Notes under the pieces: model-generated
What the model was told of the DNA's origin: nothing
What the model saw: the letters and a program-made list of their open reading frames with translations, nothing else
Database searches by the model: none
Shown here: one piece after another, positions 6,972-15,896 of the stretch
Position numbering within the stretch: position 1 is the first letter of the stretch
Layout: every line of letters starts with the position of its first letter
Translations under genes and position numbers: made by a program
Assembly: GCA_002339125.1 (NCBI GenBank)
Contig: DDJQ01000143.1
Location: forward strand, 547 to 63,440
DNA: 62,894 bases
Reading direction: 5' to 3'
Origin: Alteromonadaceae bacterium UBA2620
Lineage (GTDB): Bacteria > Pseudomonadota > Gammaproteobacteria > Enterobacterales > Alteromonadaceae

Positions 6972-8324
6972 TTGCGTAGTCAAAAAAGCCCTCAACAAAA
7001 ACATCGCCTTGTCTGGCTATTTTTAGGCGTATTTACTGTACTCGTCTCTGTAACCCTGGTGGCTGATTTTCTGGCCAGTAAGTGGCAACGGGAAGAGCAG
7101 ATTAATGGCGTTAGACAAAGGCTTGGAATGCTTCGTTCCAATCTGGAATTTGAACTCTACACCAATATCGAACTCATCCGCGGTGCTGCGGCGTATATCT
7201 CACTTAACCCGGAAATTGATCAGGCAGGTTTTAGCCGCTACATGAGCCGTTTGTTAGAACAGCGCAACAATATTATTAATATTGCCGGCGCGCGTGGTTT
7301 TGTAGTGAATCTGATATACCCGGTAGCCGGAAATGAAAAAGCGATAGGCCTCGATTACCGGGTTAACGAAGAGCAGCGGGAGTCTGCAATCACTGCCGCG
7401 GATACCGGCTCGCCGGTACTGGATGGACCGATAAACCTGGTTCAGGGAGGCGTAGGTTTTATTGCTCGTTTACCGGTCATCAATGATAACGGCGTATGGG
7501 GCATCATTTCGGTAGTGCTCGATTATCGCGGGGTGCTGAGCGACGCAGGCTTTATCGGTGATACCGAACTTGACCTGCTTATTACCGGAAGGAATGAATT
7601 TGGTAATCTGGCCGATATCTACCGCAGCCACGATGGCGCCTCAATGGTTAATCCGGTGCTATTATCAATTCAGTTACCCTATGGTGAATGGCACCTTTCT
7701 GCGCAACCTGCTGAAGGCTGGGTCACATTCCATTTTCATCCTTTGTTCTGGGTTCTCGCATTCATTATTAATGCGATTGCCTTTTATATCATCCAGCTCA
7801 GATATAATAACCGGTTACTGGAACAGGAAAAAATTGAGGCGTTAACCACGTCAGAAGAAAAATTCCGGCAATTTTTCTCAGCTCACGCGGTGGTCATGCT
7901 AATAGTCGATGATAGCGGCAACATCGTTGACGCTAACGATGCTGCTCTCAAATATTATGGCTACAGCGCTCAGCAATTCGCCAATATGACCGTCTTTGAT
8001 TTACAGGCGCTGGAAAACACCTCGGTTATGTCGAAGGTTAAACAGGCACTGTTACAGCGGTCGACTACTTTTAATGTAAAGCATCGCCTGGCATCGGGAG
8101 AAGTGCGCGATGTGGAGGTCTTTAATACTCCGGTAGACAGCGCCGGTCAGCGCTTACTTTACTCACTGGTCATCGATATCACCGAACAACTGGAATATCA
8201 AAAGCGCTGGGAGCTGAGTCAACAGGTCTTTAATCACAGCCTGGAAGGGATTGTGGTAACCGATGTTGAATACAAAATTGTCTCGGTTAACCCGGCATTT
8301 TCTGACATTACCGGTTACACATAG
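6972..8324 (+). CDS. N-terminal half: CHASE and PAS sensor of the split diguanylate cyclase/phosphodiesterase
   Basis: 450 residues from a TTG start at 6972 with AGGA eight bases upstream. It contains two membrane segments flanking a CHASE-like extracytoplasmic domain, one full PAS domain (EEKFRQFFSAHAVVMLIVDD...) and the start of a second. As translated it would be a membrane sensor with no output domain. See the pseudogene entry for the full-length reading. Confidence 0.7.
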   Translation: MRSQKSPQQKHRLVWLFLGVFTVLVSVTLVADFLASKWQREEQINGVRQRLGMLRSNLEFELYTNIELIRGAAAYISLNPEIDQAGFSRYMSRLLEQRNNIINIAGARGFVVNLIYPVAGNEKAIGLDYRVNEEQRESAITAADTGSPVLDGPINLVQGGVGFIARLPVINDNGVWGIISVVLDYRGVLSDAGFIGDTELDLLITGRNEFGNLADIYRSHDGASMVNPVLLSIQLPYGEWHLSAQPAEGWVTFHFHPLFWVLAFIINAIAFYIIQLRYNNRLLEQEKIEALTTSEEKFRQFFSAHAVVMLIVDDSGNIVDANDAALKYYGYSAQQFANMTVFDLQALENTSVMSKVKQALLQRSTTFNVKHRLASGEVRDVEVFNTPVDSAGQRLLYSLVIDITEQLEYQKRWELSQQVFNHSLEGIVVTDVEYKIVSVNPAFSDITGYT

Positions 8325-8366
8325 TCGGAAGTTCTTGGTCGCTCTCCTTTCTTTCTGGGTGAAGGA

Positions 8367-9869
8367 GTGGTGGATGAGGAGTTTATGGAGGCCATGCTGG
8401 ATACCCTGATTAAAACTGGTTTCTGGCGGGGCGAAATATTAAACCGGCGAAAGGACGGCTCGGTGTTTCCGGAGTTACTCAGCGTTTCGGTCGTAAAGAA
8501 CGACCAGGGTGAAGTCATTAATTACCTCGGCGTGTTCTCAGATATCACTAATTTAAAACAGTCAGAAGAGAAGCTTGAACATCTCGCGCATTACGATTCT
8601 TTAACCGGCTTACCCAACCGTGTTCAGTTTCAGTTGCACCTTCAGCATGCAGTGTCACGCAGTGAACGCTCTAACCAGAAGTGCGCTTTGCTCTATCTTG
8701 ACCTGGATCGTTTCAAGGTGGTGAATGACAGCCTTGGTCATGTGGCCGGGGATGACCTGCTAAAAATGGTTACTGAACGTTTGCTCTCGCGGTTACGGGC
8801 GTCTGATATTCTGGCCCGCATGGGTGGCGATGAGTTTGTTCTGCTGGTTGAGGAATACAAGCAGCGGGAGGAACTTGAAGTGCTGGCCCGTAAACTCATT
8901 GCTGAAATGAATCAGCCGTTTTATCTGGCGGGGGAGCAGGAGGTGAATGTTGGCGGCTCCGTGGGTATAGCCTGCTTCCCGGAAGACGCGCTGAGTAGCG
9001 AAGATTTACTGGTACGGGCCGATGCAGCCATGTACAAAGCCAAACAAGCCGGCGGCGCCTCACTGGCGTTCTTTACCCAGGATATTCTGGTGGAGGCCAG
9101 CTCCCGGTTAACCATTGCCGCCGAACTAAAACGGGCAATAGCAGATAATGAACTGGAGTTATACCTGCAACCTCAACTCGACAGCGCCAGTGGCGAGGTC
9201 GTTGGCGCAGAAGCATTATTGCGCTGGAATCATCCGGTAAAAGGCTTTCTGACCCCAGCGGCGTTTATTGACGTCGCAGAACAAACCCGGGCCATTCGAC
9301 TGGTTACCGGCTGGCTGGTAAAAGAGTCCTTTGGCATCATTAAACGCTGGGAACAGGCAGGCCGGGACTTATTCCTGTCATTCAATATTTCTGCGCTGGA
9401 TTTGGCCGATAATGAATTGTTGTTGAGAATGTCCGAAGAACTTCAGCACCAGCAGATCAAACCGGCGAATATAGAGCTGGAAATCGTCGAAAGTGCGATC
9501 ATCGAAAATTTTCAGTCGGCCAGTGCTATTTTGTCAAGACTGCGTGAATTAGGCTTCCAAGTGGCCATTGATGATTTTGGCACCGGCTATTCGTCCCTGG
9601 CATATCTGGACAAACTGCCCGTGGATAAACTTAAGATCGACCGCGAATTCACCTCCAAACTCGAGCTTGGCGAGGGCGCGGGCATAGTAAAATCGATTGT
9701 TGATCTGGCATCAAACTTCGACCTGCGGGTGCTGGCCGAAGGCGTTGAAACCCTGGAACAGGAACAGTTACTCAAACAGCTCGGTTGTCACCGGGTTCAG
9801 GGGTTCTATTACAGCAAACCCATACCGCTGGCGGAGTTTGAGCAAAAGTATCTGCTGCCTCAGGCGTAA
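8367..9869 (+). CDS. C-terminal half: GGDEF-EAL c-di-GMP enzyme of the split protein
   Basis: Downstream part of the interrupted frame. It holds the end of a PAS/PAC unit, a GGDEF domain with an intact active site RMGGDEF and an inhibitory RxxD (RASD) five residues before it, and an EAL domain with EALLRWNHP, DDFGTGYSSL and KIDREF, all consistent with active metal binding. Synthesis and breakdown of cyclic di-GMP are both possible. A GTG at 8367 has GAAGGA directly before it, which is too close for good initiation; the true gene probably starts at 6972. Confidence 0.7.
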   Translation: MVDEEFMEAMLDTLIKTGFWRGEILNRRKDGSVFPELLSVSVVKNDQGEVINYLGVFSDITNLKQSEEKLEHLAHYDSLTGLPNRVQFQLHLQHAVSRSERSNQKCALLYLDLDRFKVVNDSLGHVAGDDLLKMVTERLLSRLRASDILARMGGDEFVLLVEEYKQREELEVLARKLIAEMNQPFYLAGEQEVNVGGSVGIACFPEDALSSEDLLVRADAAMYKAKQAGGASLAFFTQDILVEASSRLTIAAELKRAIADNELELYLQPQLDSASGEVVGAEALLRWNHPVKGFLTPAAFIDVAEQTRAIRLVTGWLVKESFGIIKRWEQAGRDLFLSFNISALDLADNELLLRMSEELQHQQIKPANIELEIVESAIIENFQSASAILSRLRELGFQVAIDDFGTGYSSLAYLDKLPVDKLKIDREFTSKLELGEGAGIVKSIVDLASNFDLRVLAEGVETLEQEQLLKQLGCHRVQGFYYSKPIPLAEFEQKYLLPQA

Positions 9870-10054
9870 GTATCGATATTTCGACCTACTGAGCCGGTGG
9901 TAGCTGTAGGCTGAGAGCTTGATTGCGTAGTTGGCGACGGAGCATCGCTCTGATTGCTTTCAAGGCGTTCCTGACGCGGCGCCTCATTGCGCTCTGCGGG
10001 CGTTGGTGTCGGTCGCGAGTACGCACTGTCTACGGGTGACTGTCCAATTTCCAT
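9860..10054 (-). CDS. Small low-complexity protein, 64 residues
   Basis: Starts at an ATG with a strong ribosome site (AAGGGGGAAACG) and reads MEIGQSPVDSAYSRPTPTPA, then a Pro/Ser/Thr/Gln-rich middle, ending GRNIDTYA. No signal peptide or membrane segment; probably disordered. Its last 10 bases overlap the end of the GGDEF-EAL gene on the other strand. I do not recognise a named family. The ribosome site and the defined, non-repetitive ends make it likely to be real, but composition alone could mislead. Confidence 0.5.
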   Translation of the reverse strand: MEIGQSPVDSAYSRPTPTPAERNEAPRQERLESNQSDAPSPTTQSSSQPTATTGSVGRNIDTYA

Positions 10055-10120
10055 CGTTTCCCCCTTAAAATATCAACACAGGTTAATACCAGATTATAAG
10101 ATCAATTAGCCAAAATGCGA

Positions 10121-10837
10121 CTATTCGCTCGCTTCGGTAAAGATGAAAGGCGAGAGTTGCCGATACATAAAGTCGGCGATAAGTGGCTGGCCGTCAGCAT
10201 TCGGGTGAATACCGTCGCGCTGCATCAACTCTTCATTAAGAGCAATGTCCTGTAAAAAGAACGGGATCAGCGGGATAGCTTCGGCATCCGCTACCTGCTC
10301 AAAAGTGTTGCTGAACATCTGATTATAACGCCGGCCATAGTTGGTCGGAATTTCCATATCCTGCAGGTACACCTTGGCACCGTAGTCTTTTACCAGTTGC
10401 ACCATTTGCGTGAGGTTATCATGCAACTTACTCACGCTATGGCCCTGCAAGCCATCGTTGCCACCTAGCTCTATTAATACGTGGGTTGGCTGATGCTGCT
10501 CAAGCAAACGGGGTAGCCTGGCCAGCCCGCCATCGGTGGTTTCGCCGCTAATCGCAGCATTTATCACATCAATCCCGCGCTGCTCGTCGTGCCAGATATT
10601 TTGTAACAAACTAACCCAACTTTGTGCTTGCAATAGTCCATAGCCGGCACTTAGGCTATCACCAAGGATAAGCAGACGGGTATCTGATGCCGCAGAACTG
10701 CTTTGCTGGCTAACCGGTTGAGAAGCAGCCGATTGGGCCAGAAGGTGATCTGAAAACAGCATAAACGGTATTAATAATACCAGTGTTTTTATCCACTTAA
10801 GGGTGGGTCCACGACGGAATAAAGAATGACAAATCAA
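10121..10837 (-). CDS. tesA: Periplasmic lysophospholipase/acyl-CoA thioesterase (TesA, SGNH hydrolase)
   Basis: SGNH-fold esterase with block I GDSLSAGYGL, block III GGNDGL and block V DGIHPN, giving the Ser-Asp-His triad plus Gly and Asn oxyanion residues as in TesA. A hydrophobic segment (KTLVLLIPFMLF) followed by HLLAQ-SA is a Sec signal peptide. The start is uncertain: no ATG sits at the right distance, so I use the TTG at 10837, which has GGAG upstream; ATGs at 10855 and 10864 are alternatives. Any of these overlaps the start of the divergent ybbA gene. The tesA/ybbA divergent pair is also the E. coli arrangement. Confidence 0.85.
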   Translation of the reverse strand: MICHSLFRRGPTLKWIKTLVLLIPFMLFSDHLLAQSAASQPVSQQSSSAASDTRLLILGDSLSAGYGLLQAQSWVSLLQNIWHDEQRGIDVINAAISGETTDGGLARLPRLLEQHQPTHVLIELGGNDGLQGHSVSKLHDNLTQMVQLVKDYGAKVYLQDMEIPTNYGRRYNQMFSNTFEQVADAEAIPLIPFFLQDIALNEELMQRDGIHPNADGQPLIADFMYRQLSPFIFTEASE

Positions 10838-11566
10838 AACGACAATAGCTCCCATATGATTCAAACCAAAGACATCACTAAGACAGTCTCTACGAGTGAA
10901 GGTTCGCTTCAGATCCTTCAGCCTATTTCCTTTGAAGTCAAGGCCGGAGAGTCTATCGCTATTGTCGGCGCTTCAGGTTCCGGTAAATCCACGCTGCTTA
11001 GCTTGCTGGCCGGACTGGATGAAGTCAGCAGTGGCGAAATATTTCTCGATGCGGCACCGCTACACACCATGGACGAAGAGCAGCGAGCCCGTTTACGTGG
11101 CGAAAAAGTGGGCTTTATTTTCCAGAGTTTTATGCTGGTACAAAGTCTTACAGCGATTGAAAACGTGATGTTACCCGCAGAGATTGCAGGTTTGGCCGAT
11201 GCCCACAAACGTGCCCAGGCCATTCTGGAGCAGGTGGGATTAAGTCATCGTGCCCATCATTATCCCAATCAGTTGTCTGGTGGTGAGCAACAGCGGGTAG
11301 CCATTGCACGGGCCTTTATCGGCCAGCCTAAAATTCTGTTTGCCGATGAGCCGACCGGTAATCTGGATGCCGCCAATAGCGTGAGAGTGGAGGATTTGTT
11401 GTTTAATCTCAACCGCGAAATCGGCACCACCCTGGTGCTGGTGACCCACGATAACGAGCTGGCCAAAAAATGTGAACGACAGTTACAAATGCAAGCTGGC
11501 GAACTAACGGAAATCACCGTATCTCCGGCGGCTGCTGAGAATAAGGATCTCGCATATGGTAGCTAA
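10826..11566 (+). CDS. ybbA: ABC transporter ATP-binding protein YbbA-like
   Basis: 246-residue ATPase of the MacB/LolD class. Walker A GASGSGKSTLL, Q-loop FQSFMLV, signature LSGGEQQRVAIARAF, Walker B ILFADEPTGNLD and the H-loop VTHD are all intact. Sequence similarity to E. coli YbbA is evident across its length (for instance QSFML...ENVMLPA). The start at 10826 follows GGAATAAAG; an ATG at 10856 is possible but has no ribosome site. It overlaps the permease gene by 11 bases, so the pair is co-translated. It probably exports or extracts lipophilic molecules from the inner membrane. Confidence 0.9.
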   Translation: MTNQNDNSSHMIQTKDITKTVSTSEGSLQILQPISFEVKAGESIAIVGASGSGKSTLLSLLAGLDEVSSGEIFLDAAPLHTMDEEQRARLRGEKVGFIFQSFMLVQSLTAIENVMLPAEIAGLADAHKRAQAILEQVGLSHRAHHYPNQLSGGEQQRVAIARAFIGQPKILFADEPTGNLDAANSVRVEDLLFNLNREIGTTLVLVTHDNELAKKCERQLQMQAGELTEITVSPAAAENKDLAYGS

Positions 11567-14093
11567 TCTTGCCTGGCGGTTATTCAAGCATGAGGCCCGG
11601 CGGGGCGAACTTACCATCATACTGTTTGCGATCATACTGTCGGTAGCGGCAGTGCTGTCGTTGTCGTTATTCAGTGAGCGGCTTCAGGGCGCCCTGGTAG
11701 AGCGCTCATCACAGTTTATTGCTGCCGACAGCCAACTGCGTTCACGTAAACCCATAAGTGATGAGTGGATGCGTCAGGCGGAGGCGGAAGGGCTGGCCAC
11801 CGCCGAGCAGGTCAGCACCCGCTCAATGGCTTTTGGCGAACAGAAAATGTCACTGGTTGACTTACGCGCCGTGAGCCCCCAGTACCCGCTAAAGGGTGAG
11901 ATCCAGCTTGCCGACAAGCCTTTTGGCACAACAACCGCTACTGATAAATTGCCCGCAGCGGGGGAAATCTGGATCGATTCAAGACTGTTTCAGCTCCTCG
12001 ATGTGGAGATTGGTGAGACGGTTTATATCGGCGACGGTGAATTTACCGTGGGCCAGGTGCTGTCAGAAATCCCAGACCAGGGCTTTAGTGTGTTCAATAC
12101 CGATCCTATGGTGCTTATTGCGCTTGAAGATCTGGCACGAACCAACATCACCGGGCCCGGTAGTAGGGTTACCTATAAAGCTTATTTCACCGGTGAAGAC
12201 TCGCTGATTGAAGCCTATTACGACTGGCTGAGACCGAACCTTGACGATGAATTACACCGTTGGCAACGGGTCGGGGATGACGAATCGGCCATAGGTCGTT
12301 CCATTGCCCGTGCTGAACGATACTTTTTGCTGGCTAGCCTGTTAGCCATCGTGCTGGCGGCGGTGGCCATTGCCGTGGCGGCGCAGCGTTACAGCCAGCG
12401 CCACTTCGATCCGGTCGCAATTTTTAAAACCCTCGGCGCCACTAAGCAAATGATCCGCCGGGTGTACGTACTGCAAATCCTGTTTATCACGGTACTGGGT
12501 ATCATCATTGGCATTGTCGCCGGCGTGATTATTCAGCAACTGGTGGTTACGGCTCTGGCCGGACAGGTAGATGTGTCGCTGGATGTGTGGCACTGGCGGC
12601 CATTGTTTATAGCCGTACTGACTGGCTCTATCTGTGCCATCTTGTTTTCACTGTATCCGTTGTTGCGACTGTTTTCGGTGCCTCCGCTACGGGTGCTGCG
12701 CCGGGATATGGACGCTGGTTTAAGCTCTCGCGGATTGCAGTTTGGCGCCTCAGGCGGCGCCATATTCCTGCTAATGTGGGTGTACAGCCGGGATCTGGAA
12801 ATCAGCGCGATATTGTTTGGCTCTGGCGTGCTGCTGGTGGTTGCCTTGTTGGGGGTAACCTTTGGCCTGATTGCCATTGGCCGACGGCTCGGACAAGGCG
12901 CAATGGGGGTCTGGCAATTAGCCTGGGCGCGAATTCGCCGGCGCGCCATGGATAACAGCGTGCAACTCATTAGCTTCTCAGTAACCATTATGTTGTTGCT
13001 GGTGGTACTGGTTATGCGCAACGATATGATAGCCCAGTGGCGGGCGCAGTTACCGGTGGATACGCCTAACTATTTCATGGCTAATATTACCGAGGCACAA
13101 AAAACACCGCTGGAGAACCACTTCGCGGAAAATCAGGTCACGGTAGATGAGTTTTATCCGGTAGTTCGTGGCCGTTTTGTGGCAGTTAACGACGAGCGGG
13201 TAAATACCGAAGTCACCAAAGAAGAGGATCCGGAGCAAAGCGAAGGACGCCGGGGGCTTGGCCGGGAAGCTAACCTGAGCTGGAGCGACAAGCTACAGCG
13301 CGAAAACACAGTTGTTCAGGGCCAATGGCATGAGAATTGGGAGCCTGCGGGGAACGATCTTACTGCAGAAGGACAGCAGGTTTATCCGGTATCAGTAGAA
13401 GAGGGTGTAGCCCAACGGCTTAATATCGCGCTGGATGATTTACTTACGTTCAACGTTGGCAGTGAGATTGTAGTAACCCGGGTTACCAGTATTCGCGAAG
13501 TGAACTGGCAAACCATGCAGCCTAATTTTTTCTTTGTGCTACACCCGGCAGCAATGCAGGAGTTTAGCGCCACCTACATTACCAGCTTCCACTTAGATGG
13601 CGCGCGTAAGGCGGATATTACTGCGTTGATGCAACCTTTCAGTTCGGTAACGTTGTTTGACGTGGATGCCAGAATTAATCAGGTCAGGGAGATTATCGAT
13701 CAGGTATCACTGGCGGTTGAGTTCATCCTGGTACTGGTATTGATTGCCGGCTCACTGGTGCTGTTTGCCCAGGTGCAGGCGAGCATGGATGAGCGTCAAC
13801 AGGAACTGGCTATTCTGCGTACTCTCGGCGCCAGAGGGAGCCTTATCCGCTTCAGCGTGATTAATGAGTTTTTGATTATTGGAACGGTAGCGGGACTAAT
13901 GGCGGCGATGGCCAATGAAGTCAGTTTATATTTATTGCAAAGCCGTATTTTCGATATGCAGGGCTCTATGCACTTTGAATACTGGATTATTGCACCGTTG
14001 GTTGGCGCGTTGGTTGTGGGCGTGTTAGGCGGCATAGGTTGTTATCGCCTGTTACGACTCAACACAGGGCAACTATTACGTAAGATGGTGTAA
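11556..14093 (+). CDS. ybbP: FtsX-type ABC permease YbbP-like
   Basis: 845 residues with the layout of the large FtsX permeases: one N-terminal membrane helix (about 20-40), a large periplasmic region, a three-helix core near 255-380, two further helices around 405-440, a second block near 470-500, another periplasmic domain (500-710) and a final FtsX three-helix block (720-840). ILRTLGARGSLIRFSVINEF is the usual coupling segment in the second FtsX unit and AIFKTLGATKQMIRRVYVLQ in the first. Paired with YbbA; no membrane-fusion partner is near, so substrate remains unknown. Confidence 0.9.
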   Translation: MVANLAWRLFKHEARRGELTIILFAIILSVAAVLSLSLFSERLQGALVERSSQFIAADSQLRSRKPISDEWMRQAEAEGLATAEQVSTRSMAFGEQKMSLVDLRAVSPQYPLKGEIQLADKPFGTTTATDKLPAAGEIWIDSRLFQLLDVEIGETVYIGDGEFTVGQVLSEIPDQGFSVFNTDPMVLIALEDLARTNITGPGSRVTYKAYFTGEDSLIEAYYDWLRPNLDDELHRWQRVGDDESAIGRSIARAERYFLLASLLAIVLAAVAIAVAAQRYSQRHFDPVAIFKTLGATKQMIRRVYVLQILFITVLGIIIGIVAGVIIQQLVVTALAGQVDVSLDVWHWRPLFIAVLTGSICAILFSLYPLLRLFSVPPLRVLRRDMDAGLSSRGLQFGASGGAIFLLMWVYSRDLEISAILFGSGVLLVVALLGVTFGLIAIGRRLGQGAMGVWQLAWARIRRRAMDNSVQLISFSVTIMLLLVVLVMRNDMIAQWRAQLPVDTPNYFMANITEAQKTPLENHFAENQVTVDEFYPVVRGRFVAVNDERVNTEVTKEEDPEQSEGRRGLGREANLSWSDKLQRENTVVQGQWHENWEPAGNDLTAEGQQVYPVSVEEGVAQRLNIALDDLLTFNVGSEIVVTRVTSIREVNWQTMQPNFFFVLHPAAMQEFSATYITSFHLDGARKADITALMQPFSSVTLFDVDARINQVREIIDQVSLAVEFILVLVLIAGSLVLFAQVQASMDERQQELAILRTLGARGSLIRFSVINEFLIIGTVAGLMAAMANEVSLYLLQSRIFDMQGSMHFEYWIIAPLVGALVVGVLGGIGCYRLLRLNTGQLLRKMV

Positions 14094-14103
14094 AACAGGA
14101 TTA

Positions 14104-14125
14104 GCCCGAAGCCACGGCTTCGGGC
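14104..14125 (+). terminator. Stem-loop after ybbP
   Basis: GCCCGAAGC-CACG-GCTTCGGGC, a perfect 9-bp stem with a tetraloop, between ybbP and the next ABC gene. The following T run is only three bases, so termination is probably partial or the element separates expression of the two operons. Confidence 0.5.
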
Positions 14126-14145
14126 ATTTGATAAGGAATCATTGG

Positions 14146-14769
14146 TTGTTAAGTTTTACCCAGGTCAGCCACCGTTTTGGAACCAGAACCCTATTCAGCG
14201 AGTTAACCCTTTCATTGCCCGAGTCCCGTGTTGTGCTTACCGGCGCGAATGGTTCGGGGAAAACGACGTTGTTGTTAATTGCCGCCGGCATCCTGTCGCC
14301 CAGTCAGGGCGTGGTGAGTTTTAATCAGCAAAATGTTGCCGACATTGCCCTGCGCAACCAGATTGGCATTAGCGCCAGCAAAGTAAACTTACCAGGCTTT
14401 TTTACGGCAACCGACATGCTTGCCTTTCACGGACGACAGTTTAACTGCAAGCCGGATTGCCACTGGGCGGACTACCGTTGGGTGAATGCTTTTGGCTTAA
14501 CTCCGTTTCTCAACACCAGGGTGGATGACCTTTCCCTCGGCAATTACAAAAAGCTCAGCCTGATCCTGGCCCTGATGCACTCGCCTGAGTTGCTGTTACT
14601 GGATGAGCCTACCAACGGGCTCGACGACAAAACCCGCAGTGTGCTTGAAGATTGCTTCGAAACTTATGCCGGGCAGTTAATCATTGCCAGCCACGAGCCG
14701 CAGGTATTTGCCAGCAATAGTGGTGTGCGCCATTTGCATCTGGATGCCAGCGGAGTGCATGACAGGTGA
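14146..14769 (+). CDS. Small ABC transporter ATP-binding protein
   Basis: I choose the TTG at 14146 because AAGGA lies eight bases upstream; it gives 207 residues starting MLSFTQVSHRFGTRTLF. Walker A GANGSGKTT, signature LSLGNYKKL, Walker B LLLLDEPTNGLD and the H-loop ASHEP are present, so it should hydrolyse ATP. Its size and the Asn-rather-than-Gln-rich signature resemble CcmA-like or gliding/antibiotic exporters of the ABC-2 group. The following membrane protein overlaps by GTGA and is the likely permease. Substrate unknown. Confidence 0.85.
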   Translation: MLSFTQVSHRFGTRTLFSELTLSLPESRVVLTGANGSGKTTLLLIAAGILSPSQGVVSFNQQNVADIALRNQIGISASKVNLPGFFTATDMLAFHGRQFNCKPDCHWADYRWVNAFGLTPFLNTRVDDLSLGNYKKLSLILALMHSPELLLLDEPTNGLDDKTRSVLEDCFETYAGQLIIASHEPQVFASNSGVRHLHLDASGVHDR

Positions 14770-15896
14770 ATTACTGGCAGTTTCGACGCCAGCTCTACCA
14801 GCAGGCCCTGAAGCAGTGGCTGGAAAGTCTGACCCAGGTAAGTACGGGGATTGTTGCGCTGTTTCCTATGGCGCTTTATGCCTTGTTACTTTTACCTTTA
14901 CTCGCTTTAGGCGTGCTGGCAGATAAAGACTCCCAGGGAGAAAGTTTCTTATATACATTGTGGGGGTATCTGTTACTGGCTTATTGCTGGATCGCCATGC
15001 AGAAAGAGGCGTTGGCGGCGGCAGATTATACCCTGTATGACCGTTCGCTACCTGTGCCAGTATGGCAACGAGGTGCTACCGAGCTGGGATTACTGCTTTA
15101 TGCAGCTAACGTATTTGTTATCGGACCCGCCGCAGTACTGGTGGCCATGGTTTATGGCCATTTTGCTGAGTTAGTCGGCGGCGAGCTGTGGGTATCGGTG
15201 ACACAGCTTTATCCGGTGAGTGGTTTACTGGTGCTAACGCTGTACTATTGCCAGAGTGCTATGGGGCGCGTAAAACCTTGGCTGAGCCTCGGCTTGCTGC
15301 CATTAGTTGCTATGCCCTGGGCCGCCTTAATGCATTCTCCCTGGCTTTGTTTGCTGGCACTGGCAGTAGCCATTTTGATTGAACGTACGGTCCGCTTGCC
15401 GGCCCCATCCATTGCTGGCCTGCCGCAAGGCTTCTGGCGCCTGTTTTTACAGCACGACTTAAACCAGACCAAACCCACATTGCTTCGGGCAGTGGTGGTT
15501 TTACTACTCCTCGTTATTGGCGCCGCCTTTGTAAGACAAGTAGATGTCACCGCTAAAGCGCCAGCAAGTCTGTTTCTGGCTTTTGTTCTGGGAGTGGTTG
15601 CCGCGACAAAACTTCTGGAGTTACAAAAGTTAAGAGAACGATACACATGTTATATCGCATCTCTACCAAAAGGGCGCTACCAGGTCACTTTACAGGCAAT
15701 GAGTTATTGCCTGATATTTTCGCTGCCATATGTTGCACTTATTGTTCTTTTCAACCTATTTGGGTTGTTGCAATGGGCGCTTTTCACGGTAACTTATGTG
15801 ACAACCCAGGCGGGGATCCTCGTGAGACCTGGTTACTATCTGGTGTTTCCTTTATTGACCGGCGTGCTGATTATAGCCATCAGCCTGCTTGTCTAA
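14766..15896 (+). CDS. ABC-2-like membrane protein (permease partner)
   Basis: 376 residues from a GTG start overlapping the ATPase stop (GTGA). About ten hydrophobic segments are visible, including TGIVALFPMALYALLLLPLL near 30-50 and AVVVLLLLVIGAAFV near 255. It has no conserved catalytic motif. Gene coupling to a lone ATPase makes it the likely permease of that transporter; I recall similar proteins of unknown function (DUF6136-like) beside such ATPases in Alteromonadales, but this is recollection only. Its last four bases overlap the convergent yfcH gene. Confidence 0.7.
   Translation: MNYWQFRRQLYQQALKQWLESLTQVSTGIVALFPMALYALLLLPLLALGVLADKDSQGESFLYTLWGYLLLAYCWIAMQKEALAAADYTLYDRSLPVPVWQRGATELGLLLYAANVFVIGPAAVLVAMVYGHFAELVGGELWVSVTQLYPVSGLLVLTLYYCQSAMGRVKPWLSLGLLPLVAMPWAALMHSPWLCLLALAVAILIERTVRLPAPSIAGLPQGFWRLFLQHDLNQTKPTLLRAVVVLLLLVIGAAFVRQVDVTAKAPASLFLAFVLGVVAATKLLELQKLRERYTCYIASLPKGRYQVTLQAMSYCLIFSLPYVALIVLFNLFGLLQWALFTVTYVTTQAGILVRPGYYLVFPLLTGVLIIAISLLV

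Larger units (their letters stand above)
6972..9869 (+). pseudogene. CHASE-PAS-PAS-GGDEF-EAL protein interrupted by an amber codon
   Basis: The reading frame is continuous for 965 residues except for a TAG at 8322-8324. Order: membrane segment (about 14-34), periplasmic CHASE-like sensor (45-235), membrane segment (255-277), PAS (296-410), second PAS (420-540), GGDEF (560-700) and EAL (715-960). The stop falls inside the second PAS, after DITGYT and before SEVLGRSPFFLG, a conserved run where a charged or Gln residue is usual, so a single CAG-to-TAG change is the simplest cause. The downstream catalytic domains look intact, so the mutation is recent or the stop is suppressed. Confidence 0.75.

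Noticed and set aside
8322..8324. TAG read as pyrrolysine
   Set aside because: No sign of pyrrolysine genes in this window and the family is not known to use it; a point mutation is simpler.
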